Positions 54,339-64,000 of a stretch of 64,000 nucleotides of DNA are shown here, one piece after another. The notes under the pieces are model-generated. The model was not told where the DNA came from. It was given only the letters and a program-made list of their open reading frames with translations, and ran no database searches. The translations under genes and the position numbers were made by a program. Positions within the stretch are counted from its first letter, which is position 1. Every line of letters starts with the position of its first letter. The DNA comes from Hysterangium stoloniferum (lineage: Eukaryota > Basidiomycota > Agaricomycetes > Hysterangiales > Hysterangiaceae), in assembly GCA_015178975.1 (NCBI GenBank), contig WHVD01000002.1, forward strand, positions 62,001-126,000, in the 5' to 3' direction.

Positions 54339-55605
54339 ATGCCACCAAGAAGAAAAACGCACACACAGGCATCATTACCTGGACCGTTGACTCTTCATTC
54401 CCCATTAACTTTGTATACCAGCCAGATGCTTGCGAACCAGTTTGAAGCCATGGAAGAAGCCCGTATCGAAGAAGTCCCGGAAAACCAGGATGAATCCGAG
54501 CATGAGGATGAGTCTGTGGTCCCTGACAAGGGCAAAGGTGTCGAAAATCCTCTGTCTAACCATCAGCTGCACATGGAGGACCCTACTTCTGAATTTTTAA
54601 CAGGTGCTATAGCCAAATTTATGATGCACCTGCTCGACGAACGAAAGAAAAAGGAACAAGAACCTCCATGGTCAAAAGTCAATGCTCCGGAACCCTTCAT
54701 GGGTTCCAACCCAAACAAACTCTCTACCTTCCTCATGCAATGTCACTTCAATTTCCACGATCGATCTGCCACATTCCCCACAGACTCCCGAAAAGTCAAC
54801 TATGCATTTTCGTACTTGTCAGGATCTGTGTTGAAATGGTTCAAACCAGCTTTTAGTGGACTTTCCAAGGAAGAGCCACTTTGGCTCGAAGATTGGGATG
54901 CTTTTGTTATAGAGCTTGAAACCAACTTTGGGCAGTATGACCCAACAGGGCAAGCCGAGAACAGTCTCACAAATCTTCATATGAAGGACACGCAGCGCAT
55001 CACAGACTATATTGTCCAATTCAATACCCTTGCAGCTCATTGTCAGTGGGGCGATCCCACTCTCCACCACCAATTCTATGCCGGTCTGCCGTCCCACCTT
55101 AAAGACAAAGTCTCAAAAGGAGAAGATGGCAAGCCAAAAACCTTGTCCTGTATGTGCCTCAAGGCTCAAAATGCGGATGCACATTATTGGGAACGTCGTG
55201 CGGAAGTTGCCCACGAGACCTCCGCAGACAAAGTAAACAAGTCCATAGCCAATAAAACAACAACAACAACTTGTCAACCAGCAACCAAAACTCCACACAG
55301 TCTGACAAGAAGAATGATAAAAAGTCTTCTAACAACAACAACAACAAGGACAATAACAAGGGTCAACAGTCTGGAAGCAAGCCGGAAAACCCAACCTCAC
55401 AGGCAAACTCAGACCCAATGGCAAATTGACCCCACAGGAAAGACAACATTGCATGGACAATAACCTCTCTCTCCTGTGCAGGAAACCCAGTCATTGAGTC
55501 CCAGAATGTCTGCTGGCAAAAGCAAACTCTTCAAAGGGTCGAACAGCCAAGGCCTCCACAGAAACTCCATCAAAGGACAAACTGGCTTCTGACTCGAAAA
55601 AGAGT
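54339..55605 (+). pseudogene. A2 gag, nearly intact
   Basis: ATG at 54339 (MPPRRKTHTQASLPGP) is chosen by match to A1. The frame is open to 55463. Acidic N-terminal part; capsid with PEPFMGSNPNKLSTFLMQCHFNF, WFKPAFSGLSKEEPLWLEDW and CQWGDPTLHHQFYAGLP. A frameshift lies in the (AAC)n stretch near 55260-55350, so the last part of the open frame is not native. In the correct frame the knuckle reads SLLCRKPSH with Ser for the first Cys and a stop, so nucleocapsid function is lost. Confidence 0.85.
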
Positions 55606-55619
55606 AAGCAACCCACACG

Positions 55620-58315
55620 GGTTGGGGGTTGCATTGCCTCTCCGTGCATTCAAGAGTTTACCCGTCTCAACGCATCCACTCTTTCACATTCTGATTCATT
55701 TTTCATTAAACTTACATCTAATATGATTCTGAAATTCATTTTTCCAGCTCTTATAGATTCCGGCTCGACTCATTGTTTTTTAGATACAAAATTCATGCAA
55801 AAACATTTGTTGTCAAATTATCTGATAAATCCCATTGGCCTCCGCCTCTTTGATGGCACAAGTATGTAATTCGGTTGTTACCCAAGCTTGTGATTTATCC
55901 ATCTGTTTCCCATGTGGAACATCTCAATTGGTCACTTTCTATGTGACCCAGTTAGACTCAAGTTGCTCAGTGGTCCTTGGACACAACTGGCTTCCCCGCC
56001 ACAATCTGTTGATTGACTGGATAGCTAACAGTATAACTTTCCAGACCCCATGGCAGCCGAGGAAACTCCACCCGACCCGGCCTCCACAGCACCCATGGCC
56101 TTCCTGGCACCTGCAGTCTCAAGGACTCCTGTGATCCCTACGGCACCCATGGCTTCCCCGGAACCCACAGCACCTCCATCTATTTTTCTGATTAATGCTG
56201 CAGCTTTTATTAAGGCTACAAAAATGGACGGGTCCCAGGCATTCACTATCAACTTAAAAATTGATGAAGCAACTGGACGTTTTTCAACCCTGGTATCCAA
56301 ATCTGAGCAAGCCACTGACCTAGAAGGCATCCCGGAGAAATATCATGACTTCACGGATGTTTTCAGCAAGTGGAAAGCTGACCAGCTTCCACCCCACAGA
56401 GAATACGACTTAAAAATTGATCTCGAAGATGGCGCCCAGCCACCCCTAGGACATATTTACCTGCTCTCGTCCATGGAACTTTCCGTGATCCACAATTTCC
56501 TGGATGAACATTTGTCCATAGGTTTTATCAGACCCTCAAAGTCTCCTTTTGGAGCACCTGTTCTGTTTGTCAGAAAAAAGGATGGATCCCTTAGACTATG
56601 TGTTGATTTTAGAGGACTCAATGCTGTCACCAAAACAGATAAGTATCCACTTCCACTTATATCTGATCTGCTTGATGCTCTGCGGAATGCCCAGATTTAC
56701 ACCAAAATAGATCTCAAACATGCCTATCATTTGGTCTGGATTGCTATGGGTGACGAATGGAAGACCACTTTTAGAACCTGCTATGGGGCCTTTGAGTGGT
56801 TGGTGATGCCCTTTGGACTCACCAATGCTCCGTCTGTTTTTCAGCATTTTATCAATGACATTTTCTCTGACATGCTCAATGTATGCGTTATTGTTTACTT
56901 GGATGACATTCTTATCTACTCTGATAATCCCGTGGAACACGACAAACAAGTCTGTGAAGTTCTCTGGAGACTCAGACAACATGGTTTATTCGCTAATGTG
57001 TTAAGAACTGACTGACAGGCCAAATGTCGGGTAACTGACGGGCCAAATGTCGGGTAACCAACGGGGGCCAAACAGAAGGACTTGGCTTCAGCTTATGTGC
57101 TGCGCCCTCACAAGTTCATGTTGAATGTCCTTAGATTTCGAGGCCGAGGTCAGAGGCCGAGGTTGGAGACCGAGGTTAGAGACTGAGGTCAGACCGAGGT
57201 CGAAGACCAAGGATGCAGATGGCGGGATACTTATAGTAGAGCTAGGGGGATGTTCTGAGTCAATATTCTGATTGCCTAGTAACTACAACTACAGCAGGTT
57301 CATATACAAGTAACAGGCGTCTAGAAAATACTAATGGGGAGAAAGGCGGAAAATGGTATTAACAATAAGCTTGACTAGAAACGGGAAGTTTATGATTAGT
57401 TCAAAGGCCAATGATAACCGAGAGTGGGACTACGGTAAAAGGAAATAGTTTGAGGGTTACAGATATATATAGACATATGTGAAACATAGTGTAAAACGGA
57501 TCATCATAATGGAAAGGGACGTATCAAAGCATAACCAGACAGAAAAGGCATAGTCGGGTTTGAATAACCAGGAGGGTATACGTCAGTGTCGGGATGCCAA
57601 CAGCTTCCGAGATGTCGACTTGATTGAAGACAGACAAATACTACGACGATATACCATGGGGGCCATCGGCTTGCAAGGGGTCACAACACAGTCGTAACAG
57701 AATGGTAAAAAATGTACTTTTGACACGGACTCCATGGAATACCTGGGTTTCATCATGGGACCCAACAGACTCTGCATGGATGAAACTAAAGTGCAAGTCA
57801 TCAAAGATTGGCCCAAACCCTGAAAAGTTGAAGATATATAATCCTTCCTCGGCTTTGCCAATTTTTACTGACGGTTTATCCGTGGATATTCCAACATCAC
57901 GGTACCCCTTACCCATCTTATGCATAAGGATACTCTGTGGAATTTTAATGATAAGTGTCAAAAAGCTTTCAATCTTTTCAAAAATTCTTTTTCTTCAGCT
58001 CCTATTCTATCGCATTGAAAACTGGACTTCCCACTCATTGTCAAAATGGATGCCTTGGACTATGCACTTGGAGCCATTCTGTCTATCCAGGACTCTGACA
58101 GAGAAGTCCACCCCGTGGCTTTTCTATCCCAGACTTTTACCAGAGCAGAGCTCAACTACGATGTTCATGATAAGGAACTCCTGGCAATTTTTTCAGCTTT
58201 CAAAGCATGGCGACACTATTTGGAAGGCTCGGGAACTCCGATTGACATTGTTAAAGATCACAAAAACCTGGAATACTTTTCTACCACAAAACTTTTGACC
58301 CATCGGCAACCCCGT
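55620..58315 (+). pseudogene. A2 pol: protease, RT, RNase H (integrase deleted)
   Basis: Protease [12 protein letters not shown] at about 55755. The open frame 56050-57015 covers the [37 protein letters not shown] and YLDD (about 56896-56907). It is interrupted at 56999 by solo LTR H and resumes at 57700 ([10 protein letters not shown] in another frame). RNase H follows with SQTFTRAELNYDVHDKELLAIF and YFSTTKLLTH. At about 58315 it jumps to antisense-gene sequence. Stops occur at about 57823, 57868 and 58018. Confidence 0.87.
56999..57699 (-). mobile_element. Solo LTR, family H, inside A2 RT
   Basis: 701 bp, TGTTAAGAACTGACTG to CAGTCGTAACA, flanked by TAATG (56994-56998) and GAATG (57700-57704), a 4-of-5 match. 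It contains the reversed leader motif (57078-57107), a doubled GGCCAAATGTCGGGTAAC unit (about 57017-57060) and a GACCGAGGT-rich minisatellite (about 57136-57215). Confidence 0.85.
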
Positions 58316-58915
58316 CCTCATCCAACCCAGCATCCTTGGAACTCCTGACTTGCGGCTCTTCATACACATAGCTGCCATACTCTGCCAGGAACCTCCAAAA
58401 CTCCTCATGGAGTCCACACAGCTCCTTTGCCACCACAATCTGGACCTTGTTGCTCTTCCAGAGCAACTCATTTTGGGCCTCGATGCCCTTGGCAATCCGT
58501 CCTAGGACCTCATCCAGCCTGGAAAACCCGTCCAACCCACTGATGTCTTGCGCCCCGGACCCCATGGCCTGCTCATGAACGAGCGAGCACCTCGCCTTGA
58601 GGTGCACGCATTGGTAGCAGCCTGGACCCTGGCCAGACTTTCAGTTGCATTCAGTGTTCCGGTCATTACAACCGGAACACTGCAGGTCATTCTGTGTGGG
58701 TAGGTGGACTGGTGCCACCTTCCTTGCCTTCTGTTGATATGGTTAGTTCCCTGGTTATCCCACAGACCCGAGACTTACCTTTTGGGGGCTCTCCGGCTCC
58801 CCCTCAGACTCCAATTTGACCTCTGTTGCCTTGCACTGAAAATGACAAGTCAGTGAAAAGAAAAAACAACAAGTGGAAATTTGGGACTTACTTTTCCCAC
58901 AACAAGCATACATGG
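58316..58915 (-). pseudogene. A2 antisense gene, exons 2-3, truncated
   Basis: Both introns of the A1 gene are conserved: exon 1 end then GTAAGTCCC to TTTTCAG, and GAGCCCCCAAAAG then GTAAGTC to ATCAACAG. The cysteine cluster CSGCNDRNTEC, then CYQCVHLKARC is complete, with a TGA in place of the Trp after the third Cys. The C-terminal acidic part is lost at the deletion joint with RNase H (58315), and exon 1 is cut near 58910. Confidence 0.7.
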
Positions 58916-58940
58916 ACTCTCGAACTAATAAAAAGGGGGT

Positions 58941-59079
58941 ATGACCCGTATTTATGAGTGATAGAAAAGAAAATAAAAATATAAAACATAAAGGAAATAA
59001 TGGAATTATAAAGTGGCTAAGGGGTAAGGCTTAGAGTCTTTGGTCGTGCCTCCTATGTGATCTATCCTTCACACTAACA
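58941..59079 (+). repeat. Atypical 3' terminal segment of A2
   Basis: It follows a polypurine tract and runs TATGACCCGTATTTATGAG to TTCACACTAACA against the GGCAT duplication. It is AT-rich and does not match LTR A beyond the ends. It may be a rearranged or different LTR. Confidence 0.5.
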
Positions 59080-60069
59080 GGCATTAAGAATACTCTTGGT
59101 CTAATCTGAAGAGAGTATACTTGGCCCAACCTCCAAGATTTCATAACCCAGTTCTGTAAGTCATGCACACTTGCTTACACTCTAAATCCCAGAGACATAA
59201 GCCATACGGCCTTCTCAAGCAACTTCCAATACCAGAAAAACCCTGGAACTCAATTTCCATGGATTTTATTGAACAACTTCTGACTTCCAAAGGCTTTACA
59301 TCCATCCTAGTTGTTGTAGATTCATTCTTGAAACAAGGAAATTTCATACCTACTCATGATACAATCACATCCTTACAATTAGCAGAACTTTTCATTATTC
59401 ATGTATTTTCCAAACATGGTGTTCCATCTCACATAACTTCCAATCGAGGCTCCAAGTTTGTTTCTCATTTCTTCCAGGCCCTTGGAAAAAGCCTCAACAT
59501 GAAATTACACTTCACCTCGGGATATCATCTGGCAGGTGATGGACAAATGGAATGTGTCAACCAAACCCTGGAACAATATCTCCACATTTATTGCAACTAC
59601 CAACAGGACAATTGGAAATCCTTTCTTCCACTTGTGGAATTTGCCTGCAATAACTCTCTGAATGCAACCACCAGTATCTCTCCCTTTTTTGCCAATAAAG
59701 GCTATAATCTGAATCTCACAGTACATTCCAAACAATATTTGGCATCTGCCTGTGCTTAAGAATTTATTACTGACCTCAATGAGTTACATCAAGAACTTCA
59801 GAAAGCTATTTCTTCTGCTCAGGAACACTATCAACATTCCACAGATAAAAACAGGATCCCACCTCCTAAGTTTAAAATTGGTGATCAGGTTTTTGAAAAA
59901 CTGAATTCTTCCGAACTACTCGACCCTCTAAAAAACTTGCTGAGAAATTCTTAGGCCCTTTCAAAATTATAGCACAAGCCGGCTCACTTTTCTGGACTCT
60001 CTGACTTCCTGATAACATGCAAGCAGTTCATCCTGTTTTCCATGTTTCCATGTTAGAACCTTGCATCCC
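59080..60069 (+). pseudogene. Gypsy B integrase, middle part, copy (ii)
   Basis: Continues from 53474: GIKNTLGLI, CKSC zinc-finger part (about 59155, partly frameshifted), SILVVVDSFLKQG (the Arg after Asp changed), ITSNRGSKFVSHFF (catalytic Asp changed to Asn), AGDGQMECVNQ, then the integrase C-terminus with LGPFKIIAQAGSLFW. The D-to-N change and stops make it dead. It is interrupted at 60070 by a solo LTR A in the codons for PCIPNN. Confidence 0.87.
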
Positions 60070-60889
60070 TGTTACGACCGGACAAATCCCGCCGGACTCC
60101 GGGCACTAACCCGTACGCCCCCACGCGCTACAAGCACCAATCGTCTGTTTATAGGATTTCCCGCCCGGACTCCGTTACATCAAGACTCGTTACGTTCGAC
60201 CTCATTAAGACACATATCAGTCACCGGACTTCCCCCGGACCCCGTCTCTGTCTATGTCCGTCTTCGTCCCACGCATCAGTCACCGGTCCCGGCTTAGAAT
60301 CCCGTCACCGCTCTAATCGAGCCCCGTTCCCGTTTTAGTCAAATGACCTGTCACGATTTAGGACTCCGCTCCCGCTCCGTTTCCCGTTATGGGTTATGCT
60401 TTGTCACGATTCGGACTCCGCTCCGTTCCGTCCCGTTCCTAACACCAATTTGGTGTTTACTATTCCCGTTCTATGTTTTGCTCGTTTCGTCTCATTATTA
60501 CTGGATTCGGTATGTCATGCATTCCACGGTCTATATAAACTGGCAGATGTTGTACATACAATCCAGTCAGAAAATTAGCTTAGATTCCCCCCAGTAATCT
60601 AATACATTTTCCTCTCTAAAACCCTACTCTTATCAGACCGCTCGCACTAGTCGGAGCCCACGGGCTCCGGCGCATCTATCTCTCTCGACTATCTCGATTC
60701 ATGACTCTCGACTCACGACCTACGACTCACAACCCACGAACCCCCGCCCGGACTCCCCGGGATTCCCGTCCGCCTGTCTGAAATTGGACAACACGATCTA
60801 GCAAGGGCGCAGCCTATAAGCTGAAGCCAAGTCCTACCGGATATCCCGCGGGTTTCTCCGGAAACCCGGCCTGAGTGTGTATCCTAACA
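60070..60889 (+). mobile_element. Solo LTR, family A, CpG-rich, with target duplication
   Basis: 820 bp, TGTTACGACCGG to ATCCTAACA, flanked by ATCCC at 60065-60069 and 60890-60894. It keeps many CpG sites that are TpG or CpA in the other A LTRs, so it is probably the youngest A insertion here. The leader motif is at 60805-60835. Confidence 0.94.
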
Positions 60890-61165
60890 ATCCCTAACAA
60901 CATCCTGGAATGTATTCAACCCCCACCTCCTCCAGTCATCATTGATGGAGAACCCAAATTTGAAGTTTCTGAGATTTTGGATTCTAAAATTGACAATTGC
61001 TGACATACTTGTAAATTGCTCTATTTGGTCAAATGGGCAAGCTACAAAGGTACCAATGAAGAAACTTCATGGATATTGGCCATGGAACTTGGACATGCTA
61101 CGGAAATTGTAACTGACTTCCACACCACCTATCCTAGTAAACCCAGACCTTTATTGTCACTCTGA
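60890..61165 (+). pseudogene. Gypsy B integrase tail and chromodomain, copy (ii)
   Basis: NNILECIQPPPPPVIIDGEP, EVSEILDSKIDN, then a stop and the chromodomain CKLLYLVKWASYKGTNEETS (about 61010-61070), ending KPRPLLSL-stop near 61165. One intact copy of the W-x-x-Y-x-G pattern has Ser for Gly (KWASY). Confidence 0.85.
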
Positions 61166-61280
61166 CTTCTTCCATTCTCTTTCCATTTACTTTCCGACAC
61201 TTCCAATTCTGACACTCATTCTTCAAGATTATGCAAGTTAAAAAAAGAAATTATTATTGCAACTTTCATAAAGTTTCTAA

Positions 61281-62426
61281 TCATCCCTCTGCTTCAACTC
61301 CCATCTCATCTGCAATCTCCACACTCTCCACCATTTCCTCCACCTCCCCATCTTCACTTTCCGACTTTTCTCCCAACACCTATCTTTTCTTGACAATATC
61401 TGCCAATTGATCATTCAGTGCATCCTTCTCCTTATCAGCATATCTTTCAGAAACCACAATAATACCAATGCTGACCATTACCTTTTCCAGAAACTCATTC
61501 TTTTTTCGGAAGTTCTGATTCAATGCCCAGAAACCTTTCTCTTGGACATCATTATGGCACTCTAAGGTTTCCCAAACCTTCATCAATTCCATCCTGATAA
61601 ATATCATTGCATTAATGGTATCCTTAAGGAGTCTGATGCTGGTATCATCATCCATATTCAGCACTTCAGTTTCCATAGTTTTAGCTGTTCCTGAGGTTTC
61701 CACAACTGCCACTTTTTCCACCTTTTTGACCTTTTGAGCCTTGTCATTTTTTGGAGTCTGCTTCACAGTGAGAGTACATGGGATTTTGTTCACTGTGCAA
61801 GGGAAACAGGTGCTGCCCCATTTTACCTTTTGTCTCCCACAAGTGATGCCCCAGCTCCCACAATGCTGACATGGAATTTCATGGGCAGTTTCCATCTGTT
61901 CCAGAGCCTTGGTCTTTTGTTTCTGTTTCAGAAACTGATCATAACCTGGAACTATTACCAATCACTTACCTTTGGGCTCAAAGGCCCAACCTCCTCATCC
62001 ACCTCAACGGCTTTCTGCTGTTATGTATCTACCGTTATCAGATATACATGGAACTTTTTCAGCCCACTTACTTTCCATCCTGATTCTCTTTCAACCACTG
62101 CTCTTCCACCATGGCATCCTGCTGTTTCTTCTCTCCCTCTTCCCACAACCTCTGATCTTCCATAACCTTCTGCAACCACATCTTTCTCTTTTCCTCCACT
62201 GCTTCCTTCTCCACCTTCACCTGCTCCAACTCCCACTCTTTCCACTTCTTCCACCCCTTTCAATTCCCACATCAACACTCTCCTCCTCCTCTAGCTGTCG
62301 CTTCAACTCCTCCATCCTCTGTCATTTTCATTTAAGTTCTTCAACCTTTGACATTTTGGCTAGTATGGAAATTTCAGCATCTGAATCTTCCGGAGTGTTG
62401 GCAAATAACAGTTGATGAATCGACAT
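61281..62426 (-). pseudogene. Antisense Zn2Cys6-like gene of Gypsy B copy (ii)
   Basis: ATG at 62426 (MSIHQLLFANTPEDSDAEI), TATA box 50 bp upstream. The coiled coil MEELKRQLEEE follows after two stops. Exon 2 carries AVEVDEEVGPLSPK (about 62016-61972), then the donor GTAAGTG and an intron to GAAACAG near 61925. Exon 3: QMETAHEIPCQHCGSW, the cluster CQHCGSWGITC, then CFPCTVNKIPC (x2, x6, x10, x2, x6), and helices NEFLEKVMVSIGIIVV. A TAG at 61380 replaces a Trp codon. After it the acidic tail SESEDGEVEEMVESVEIADE is still readable to a stop at 61281. Confidence 0.73.
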
Positions 62427-62609
62427 GCAAGTTATGGTTAAAGAAACAAAATTGTTAATTTGAATATTTGGGAGTTTTTATACTCAGACCAGCAGCCAAA
62501 ACTCTGACTTCCAGAATTGTGTAAATTTCACAACACATAATGATCAACTGTTGCTTCAACACTCAGTACCTAATTGCCTCTATGGGACTTCAGCCTAACA
62601 GGGGGGTAC

Positions 62610-63164
62610 TGTTATGACCCATTCCCAGATACTTTAATATCCAATATCATCCGAAACATCTGACCTCCACCTTAATATCTGACCCCAATGTCTATGGAAC
62701 ATTGATAGTTCCTGTACTTCTGGATCTCACCTTTGTTCCACAATTAGTAACTTGTCAACTGACAAGTATTCACTTGTTTACTTATTGTATTTCCATTTCA
62801 GAATATTTTCCCTAGTCCATCTTATTGTATTCCCATTTCGGAATATTTCCAATTTCATCTTATTATGATCCTAAATTTGTAGTACAATAACGAGATGATC
62901 TATATTAGTTCCCACAAATTGTACTTTACTTTAGATCTGATATCGACTTAGTTTCTTATTCCCTTTTCCATCTTTCTGTACACTTGATATTTGGAACTCT
63001 TAAGAACCCTTAATATCCATATATCTGAAATTAAGGACTCCCAAGTGTTTGTGTAGAGGTGCAGCACATAAGCTGAAGCTGACATCCTGACCCTATCCAA
63101 TAGTTTCTGAGTTCCTGGTGACTTTCTGATAGTTCCAGAATAGATTCCAACACAGCACATAACA
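62610..63164 (+). repeat. LTR B, right boundary of the nest
   Basis: 555 bp, TGTTATGACCC to GCACATAACA, after a polypurine tract CAGGGGGG. Same subtype as 27797-28384. The leader motif is at 63058-63088. The outer flank is CTTTC. Confidence 0.9.
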
Positions 63165-64000
63165 CTTTCTGACTTTTAGCTCCTACTGCACATATTCACA
63201 GCATTCCATTATTGCTCTCCACCATTTCTGCAAAGACCATCCATTTTTCTCCAGGGGGAGGGGAAATACTTGCAGTCAAGATGTGGCCTGCTCAGATTCT
63301 TTCCTCCCTTCTTTGGGCCTTTGGGGGTACACCCACTTGTGCTCCTCTTTCTTTGTAGTCTCATAGAAATTTCTCTCTCCTTTCTCTTTTACATTTCTTG
63401 TCCTGTTGACTTCAAGCATCATGTTCTTCATTTTGGTGACACTTCTGAGCTTCTTCTTTGGGTGAGAGGTTGGGATGACTTGATCGAGAGGTCCTTTTCA
63501 GGTAACTTCCATCAAACCCCAAGGTCTTGAAGAAGGATACCAAGAGTCTGAAGGGGAAGTTTCACAATGAGGGGCAGCAGACTCAACCCTTTCAGTGCAA
63601 GGTGACTCTTGAGAATCACTCTCAAGGAGGTATCCACCAACTCCCTAGATCTCAAAGAGGAAGACTGGGGATTAGAGAAAGGGGCCTCATGATAAGAGAT
63701 GACATGCTTGACTTTTTCAGTGCAAGGTGGCCCTTGAGAAGTGGAGGCAGTGTCTACTGGGGGCTCCATGGCAGGTAGTTGTGGGATTCTCTTGAAGTTA
63801 GGGAATTTGGGTCTCATGTTGGGTGGTTGTGACATGTTGTAACTATCTACTGTACAAGTGATACATGGTGATGATAGTTGAAGAGCAAAAAGAGGTTAGG
63901 AATTTTCTCTAAGTGATTTTACATTTTGTATCCTTAGGGATTTGAACTCCACTTGGTTACTGGCATGAGGTGGTGAGGTAATGGGTCAAGGACTGGTGCT
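63165..64000. other. Unassigned right flank
   Basis: No family recognised. A minus-strand open frame 63835-63512 starts MSQPPNMRPKFPNFKRIPQ and could be the N-terminus of a gag-like protein, but it has no supporting motif. CAGTGCAAGGTG with similar flanks occurs twice (about 63593 and 63718), so there may be a short duplication of about 125 bp spacing. Confidence 0.35.

Larger units (their letters stand above)
53475..59079 (+). mobile_element. Gypsy element A2, internally deleted, atypical 3' end
   Basis: Flanked by GGCAT at 53470-53474 and 59080-59084. It contains a 5' LTR, gag, pro-RT (interrupted by solo LTR H), RNase H and part of the antisense gene. A deletion at about 58315 removed integrase and chromodomain. 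The 3' end is not a normal LTR A: after AAAAAGGGGG comes a 140-bp sequence ending CACTAACA. Confidence 0.85.
27797..63164 (+). mobile_element. Composite Gypsy-B nest bracketed by two LTR B copies
   Basis: An LTR B at 27797-28384 and another of the same subtype at 62610-63164 (both read TTTAATATCCAATATCATC near the start) are flanked outside by CTTTC (27792-27796 and 63165-63169). The first is followed by gag-pro-RT, the second preceded by RNase H-integrase-antisense gene. This fits one old B insertion that later took in about 28 kb of other elements. However, an extra B integrase copy at 32448-34742 shows that recombination with a second B element also took place. Confidence 0.6.

Noticed and set aside
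63270-63530. Plus-strand frame rich in Phe and Leu that looks like a membrane protein
   Set aside because: Pyrimidine-rich low-complexity sequence in an unassigned region. No signal, no homologous copy, no coding context.
1-64000. tRNA, rRNA, riboswitch, operon or prophage features
   Set aside because: None seen. Intron structure, LTR elements and Helitron show a eukaryotic nuclear genome, and the TG...CA units have no RNA-gene structure.

Overview
This window is eukaryotic repeat DNA, almost certainly from a basidiomycete fungus and probably an agaricomycete. The evidence is chromodomain Ty3/Gypsy retrotransposons, Tc1-type and Helitron elements, a kinesin-light-chain-type TPR array, and introns of about 50 nt with GTAAGT donors. 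No bacterial genes, rRNA, tRNA or CRISPR array were recognised. The only host-type gene is the partial TPR protein at the left edge (1-2671). Everything else is transposable-element sequence or unassigned relic sequence. All calls come from reading the sequence and comparing copies within the window; no database search was possible.

Layout. 1-2671: TPR array cut by a Gypsy pol fragment (2672-3798). 4195-26390: a broken Helitron. Its Rep N-terminus lies inverted at 4195-5000, more Rep follows at 6890-8820, and Pif1 helicase at 16285-17401 and 26156-26390. It is split by Tc1-1 (5290-6887), a solo LTR of family A (7479-8306), a composite at 8821-16284 (solo LTR C containing solo LTR E and Tc1-2, then a family-D element and another solo LTR A), element A1 (17402-25279) and solo LTR F (25287-26155). 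26390-27796: Gypsy G pro-RT. 27797-63164: a nest bracketed by two LTR-B copies flanked by CTTTC. It holds decayed B-family sequence, a Tc1-3 relic, element C (35447-49450, minus strand) with element B1 (36071-43420) inside its 3' LTR, solo LTRs E and D, element A2 (53475-59079) and a solo LTR A (60070-60889). 63165-64000 is unassigned.

Gypsy families A, B and C share one plan: LTR, gag with CCHC knuckle, pro-RT-RNase H-integrase with chromodomain, then a convergent intron-bearing antisense gene, then the 3' LTR. The antisense gene encodes a coiled coil, a Zn2Cys6-spaced cysteine cluster and an acidic tail, and occurs in six copies. In all three families an 11-nt sequence placed about 33 nt after an LTR TATA box is exactly complementary to the 11 nt next to the LTR end, as expected for Tf1-type self-priming. 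A conserved leader motif of about 28 nt (core ATAAGCTGAAGC) occurs 18 times in at least seven LTR types.

Target-site duplications fix many of the nesting relations. Most copies carry stops and C-to-T type decay. The best preserved are B1 pol (659 codons open) and the Tc1-1 transposase (one stop).
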